Assembly (NCBI GenBank): GCA_902362365.1
Contig: CABIVQ010000078.1
Span: forward strand, 1-8,909
Source: Clostridiaceae bacterium
Lineage (GTDB): Bacteria > Bacillota > Clostridia > Peptostreptococcales > Peptostreptococcaceae
Direction of reading: 5' to 3'
DNA: 8,909 bases
The position numbers and the translations under genes were made by a program. The notes beneath the pieces were generated by a model. The model had not been told where the DNA came from and did no database searches. It worked only from the letters and a program-made list of their open reading frames with translations. Below, one piece after another: positions 6,548 through 8,909 of the stretch (positions within the stretch are counted from its first letter, which is position 1; each line of letters starts with the position of its first letter).

Positions 6548-6769
6548 ATGAAATCAACTATGAACTTAGAAGAACATAAGGCTATGAAAGAAAAAAGAAC
6601 AAAGAAAATCGAGTCTAAGGATAAGTCTAAGTATAATTATGATGATGATTTAAGTTTATTAATTAGTAAAAAGAAAAAGAAACAGTCGAAAGGTAAGGAC
6701 GGTGTCTTTAGAAATAATTATAAAAACTATCAGTATGATTATGAAGAAGATTTTTATGAACCTTTATAA
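6548..6769 (+). CDS. Small highly charged protein of unknown function (73 aa)
   Basis: I do not recognise this protein. Its 73 residues fall into blocks. A Lys/Glu-rich N-terminal half (about 8-29) is followed by an acidic patch with NYDDDLSLLIS (30-40) and then a run of five lysines (KKKKK, 41-45). The C-terminal tail (about 55-71) is rich in Tyr, Asn, Asp and Glu (for example YQYDYEEDFYEPL). It has no signal peptide, membrane segment or cysteine and is probably largely disordered. That it is a real gene is supported by a near-consensus promoter with 17-base spacing, a purine-rich ribosome-binding site (AGGGGTG, 6537-6543), normal codon use and a downstream terminator shared with the convergent gene. 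The charge pattern would suit binding to nucleic acid or ribosomes, but this is only inference. It is monocistronic. Confidence 0.75.
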   Translation: MKSTMNLEEHKAMKEKRTKKIESKDKSKYNYDDDLSLLISKKKKKQSKGKDGVFRNNYKNYQYDYEEDFYEPL

Positions 6770-6801
6770 GAATAGAATGATATTGGTTTGAATTAGATTG
6801 A

Positions 6802-6858
6802 AAAAGGGATTTTTTAAGTAAATTATACAATATTACTTAAAAAAATCCCTTTTGTTTT
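6802..6858. terminator. Bidirectional terminator between convergent genes
   Basis: Bases 6802-6821 pair with 6833-6853 over 20 base pairs with a single bulged A and an 11-base loop. On the plus strand the stem is followed by a T-rich stretch (6850-6858). On the minus strand the stem ends in a run of five T (complement of 6801-6805). It ends the small-protein transcript and, from the other side, the glycosyltransferase transcript, whose stop codon is at 6857-6859. Confidence 0.9.
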
Positions 6859-8071
6859 ATTGTTTTATCAAAATTTCTTCGACTAAATTAGCTATGTTCT
6901 GAGCTGAATCAGATTTTCTAATAGATTTTATATTGTTTTTTAGCATTGTTAGTCTAGTAGGATCATCAATAAGAACTTTTAGTAAGACTGTTAAGGTGAA
7001 TTTTTTTGTTGGTCTTAATGCTGCACCACAGTTTGAAAGAAAATCTAGGTTTTCTTCTTCTTGACCAGGTATATAATAAGGTATTATCATAGGTAAATCC
7101 TTTAACAGTGCTTCCGTAGTAGTAAGACCACCTGGTTTACTTACTAATACATCGACAGAAGCTAGTAAATCATTCATTTTATTAGTGAATCCTAATACAA
7201 GTATATTTTTATCATAGCAATCTTCATGGGCAGCTAATTTTTTTTCTAATTTTTCTTTTAAGCTTTCATTCCTACCTGTTATCACTATAACTTGAAAATC
7301 TCTATCTATACTTAGTAGTTCATCTAAAGTTTCTTTTATATTCCCAGCACCGAAGCTACCACCCATTAATAGAACAGTAAACTTTTCAGGATCTAATCCA
7401 AACTCTGATAAAACAGTATTTCTATCTCGGTTTGATAAAAAAGATTTTTCTACAGGTATACCAAAAGTTTTGACTTTATCAGGATGTACACCATCGTAAA
7501 TTAATAATTCTTTTACATATTCATGTCCAGCTATATAGAAATCAATCTCATTTTGAATCCAAGTAGAATGAGTTGTATAATCTGTTAAAACAGTTATTAA
7601 TGGAGGAACTGATAGATTATAGTAATATTTATGTAGCGTATCATGTAAAATAGAATTTTCATGATTTTTGCATGCGTTAGTATGTTTCTTTAATGTACTA
7701 AGTGCAATCATAGGAAAAGGATGAGTACCGATGATTAAATCAGGTTTTGATTTATCTAATAAGGACCTAAACTTTTTAGCCATAAATGATGTTAGAGGAT
7801 TATCCTTAAATTCATTTTTAGAAGCTAGACTTGTCTCAGAAAATCTATAGACACTTCCATAAGCCTTAGGAGTATATATAGCTGATTTTTCGTATCCTCT
7901 AGAGATTATTTTATCCATGGTACTATTAACTAATTTTAAACTATCTATTATTTCACATTCTATTGGAGATCCATCTATTGTTTTGTTACTAAGTTCTTCT
8001 TTAATAGCTCGAGCAGCTCTGTTATGCCCTCCTCCTGTAGAGGCAGACATTATTAATACTTTTTTGCTCAT
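6857..8071 (-). CDS. MGDG synthase/UgtP-family glycosyltransferase (GT28 type)
   Basis: The 404-residue protein resembles monogalactosyldiacylglycerol synthases and the Bacillus processive diacylglycerol glucosyltransferase UgtP. These cytosolic, membrane-surface enzymes transfer sugar from a UDP donor to diacylglycerol. The N-terminal acceptor domain (about 1-205) begins with KVLIMSASTGGGHNRAA, whose GGGH (13-16) is the family signature. It continues with DLIIGTHPFP (111-120) and VLTDYTTHSTW (161-171). The C-terminal GT-B donor domain has LLMGGSFGAG (234-243), VLVSKPGGLTTTEAL (308-322) and PGQEEENLDFL (335-345), which should bind the nucleotide sugar. No membrane span is seen, as expected for the family. 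CCTCCT on the plus strand (8080-8085) is its AGGAGG, 8 bases before the ATG. Residues about 131-154 look like an insertion. Product and substrate cannot be told from sequence. It is transcribed divergently from the glutaredoxin-like gene. Confidence 0.9.
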   Translation of the reverse strand: MSKKVLIMSASTGGGHNRAARAIKEELSNKTIDGSPIECEIIDSLKLVNSTMDKIISRGYEKSAIYTPKAYGSVYRFSETSLASKNEFKDNPLTSFMAKKFRSLLDKSKPDLIIGTHPFPMIALSTLKKHTNACKNHENSILHDTLHKYYYNLSVPPLITVLTDYTTHSTWIQNEIDFYIAGHEYVKELLIYDGVHPDKVKTFGIPVEKSFLSNRDRNTVLSEFGLDPEKFTVLLMGGSFGAGNIKETLDELLSIDRDFQVIVITGRNESLKEKLEKKLAAHEDCYDKNILVLGFTNKMNDLLASVDVLVSKPGGLTTTEALLKDLPMIIPYYIPGQEEENLDFLSNCGAALRPTKKFTLTVLLKVLIDDPTRLTMLKNNIKSIRKSDSAQNIANLVEEILIKQ

Positions 8072-8096
8072 AACAAAATCCTCCTAAAAGATATAC

Positions 8097-8116
8097 GGTT
8101 ATATTGTATAATAACC
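8097..8116. repeat. Inverted repeat upstream of the glycosyltransferase gene
   Basis: GGTTAT (8097-8102) and ATAACC (8111-8116) are perfect 6-base arms with an 8-base centre. The repeat lies 11 bases upstream of the ribosome-binding site of the minus-strand gene. The centre reads TATACAAT on the minus strand, which could contain a -10 element, so an operator overlapping a promoter is possible. I find no convincing -35 for it. The rest of the 175-base divergent gap (8072-8246) is AT-rich with no clear promoter in either direction. Confidence 0.4.
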
Positions 8117-8246
8117 TAATTTTATGTATTATAATTATAATTTAAAAAATATATTTATTAAATTATTATGTTTAAGTTAATAATAATCTAATACAAGATA
8201 AAAAAAAATACAAGTAGAAATAAGACAATGGAATTAGGAGGTACAT

Positions 8247-8474
8247 ATGAATAAAGTTGAAATATACTCAAGTGATACATGTATTAATTGTATAAAAGCA
8301 AAGGAATACTTTGAAGAGATAGATGTTGACTATATAGAATATAACATATCGATAGATTTAGAAGCTAAGAGAGAATTAATAGGTATGGGGTACATGTCAG
8401 TACCGTTGATAGTGATTAATGGAGAACATGTTCTTGGCTTTGATAAAAAAAGAATAGATGATTTATTAGATTAA
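8247..8474 (+). CDS. Glutaredoxin-like protein (NrdH/YruB type, CINC active site)
   Basis: The 75-residue protein is a minimal thioredoxin-fold redox protein. The first strand VEIYSSDTCINC leads into the active site Cys12-Ile-Asn-Cys15. The conserved cis-proline is in SVPLIVING (51-59), and the C-terminal part LGFDKKRIDDLL (63-74) matches the usual GFD..RI..LL ending of clostridial glutaredoxin-like proteins. Such proteins reduce disulfides, taking electrons from thioredoxin reductase or glutathione-type systems. NrdH members serve ribonucleotide reductase, but no nrd gene is adjacent and its partner cannot be inferred here. A strong AGGAGGT ends 4 bases before the ATG and fixes the start. 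Length is normal for the smallest members. It stands alone, divergent from the glycosyltransferase, with a long hairpin downstream. Confidence 0.92.
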   Translation: MNKVEIYSSDTCINCIKAKEYFEEIDVDYIEYNISIDLEAKRELIGMGYMSVPLIVINGEHVLGFDKKRIDDLLD

Positions 8475-8512
8475 ATAACTATTTAGTGAAATTAGAATTA
8501 GATACACTTAAA

Positions 8513-8550
8513 ATCTTAATTACTTTATTTTATGATAAAGTAATTAAGAT
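8513..8550. terminator. Long AT-rich hairpin after the glutaredoxin-like gene
   Basis: Fifteen bases (8513-8527) pair perfectly with 8536-8550, and two more pairs (T-A, T-G) close the loop. The stem is almost all A-T. The flanks (AATATTGTATTTAT on the plus side) lack a solid T-run, so it is a weak-looking terminator. It could also be a structured barrier between the gene and the rRNA operon. Confidence 0.55.
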
Positions 8551-8672
8551 AATATTGTATTTATAAGGATTTAAATAAAGATAATATATATTATAATGAT
8601 GTAGTATAAAAAAGCAAAAATAGCGTAAAATAGACTATGATAAAAAATAAATAAAAAAGTTTTAAAAAATAG
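8551..8672 (+). promoter_or_regulatory. AT-rich region upstream of the rRNA promoters, possible UP element
   Basis: This stretch has no gene. The A-tracts and T-tracts directly upstream of P1 (about 8641-8672) are what an UP element bound by the RNA polymerase alpha subunit looks like. The assignment is inferred from base composition and position only. Confidence 0.4.
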
Positions 8673-8701
8673 TTGACGATATAAAATAAAGATGGTATAG
8701 T
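8673..8701 (+). promoter_or_regulatory. rRNA operon promoter P1
   Basis: TTGACG (8673-8678), a 17-base spacer and TATAGT (8696-8701), with a TGG extension just before the -10. It lies about 200 bases before the window end, the usual distance for a 16S gene promoter in Clostridia. Confidence 0.8.
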
Positions 8702-8755
8702 ATTACTTGTCCTCGAGAGAGAGATAAAAGAAAAAGAAAAAGGACAAAAAAAGTC

Positions 8756-8784
8756 TTGACTAAGAAAGAAAAACTTGGTAAGAT
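8756..8784 (+). promoter_or_regulatory. rRNA operon promoter P2
   Basis: TTGACT (8756-8761), a 17-base spacer and TAAGAT (8779-8784), again with TGG directly before the -10. It sits 83 bases downstream of P1 with the same architecture, giving the tandem arrangement common for rRNA operons. Transcription would start near 8791. Confidence 0.75.
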
Positions 8785-8790
8785 AAATGA

Positions 8791-8909
8791 GTCGAAAAAA
8801 TGAACTTTGAAAATTAAACAGTAGGTTAATTTATATAATTAATTCTTATAAAAAGAATTATTCGAAACAACCAAACAAAGCCAGATATATAACAGTATCT
8901 GAGCCCATC
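8791..8909 (+). other. Pre-16S rRNA leader with boxA-like element
   Basis: TGAACTTTGAAAA (8801-8813) resembles the boxA antitermination element found ahead of rRNA genes. Two hairpins follow: TAATTCTT/AAGAATTA (8840-8847, 8853-8860) and CAGATA/TATCTG (8882-8887, 8896-8901). They probably belong to the leader and RNase III processing region. The start of the mature 16S rRNA (GAGTTTGATC-type sequence) is not reached, so the 16S gene begins beyond the window. Confidence 0.7.

Overview
The window is very AT-rich and has strong AGGAGG-type ribosome-binding sites. It also carries a T-box leader, a Bacillus-type large SRP RNA and a NiaR-type regulator. Together these point to a low-GC Firmicute of the Clostridia. 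The order serS - tadA - tRNA-Ser - SRP RNA - dnaX - ybaB - recR lying between two ribosomal RNA operons fits the Peptostreptococcaceae (Clostridioides/Paraclostridium/Romboutsia group). I infer this from general knowledge of that group and cannot fix the genus.

Layout. At 1-156 the window opens in the tail of one rRNA operon, with a complete 5S rRNA. At 361-876 is a NiaR-like niacin-responsive repressor. At 933-2656 is serS, with a strong promoter and a serine T-box leader (specifier UCC) that ends in an intrinsic terminator. At 2746-3688 is a mixed protein/RNA unit: the tRNA adenosine deaminase gene tadA, tRNA-Ser(GGA) 3 bases after it, then the SRP RNA and a clear terminator. At 3700-6433 is the DNA replication/repair cluster dnaX - ybaB - recR, closed by a terminator. 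At 6479-6769 is a monocistronic 73-residue highly charged protein of unknown function with its own near-consensus promoter. It converges on a minus-strand MGDG/UgtP-family glycosyltransferase gene (6857-8071), and a 20-bp hairpin that can serve both strands separates them. Divergent from the glycosyltransferase is a 75-residue glutaredoxin-like protein (8247-8474). At 8673-8909 are two tandem promoters of rRNA type and a boxA-like element, which form the leader of a second rRNA operon whose 16S gene must start just beyond the window.

How it works together. Most of the window is translation and genome maintenance: seryl-tRNA synthetase controlled by uncharged tRNA-Ser, a tRNA-Ser gene whose anticodon and 3' end match that T-box, the tRNA editing enzyme, the RNA of the protein-targeting particle, the clamp-loader subunit and the RecFOR-pathway protein RecR. 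It is a conserved core region, not an accessory island. I see no transposon, prophage, CRISPR array or defence system. The points worth a second look are regulatory and small-scale: a variant SRP RNA apical domain, an orphan small protein, a local insertion in the glycosyltransferase, and several inverted repeats placed like operators.
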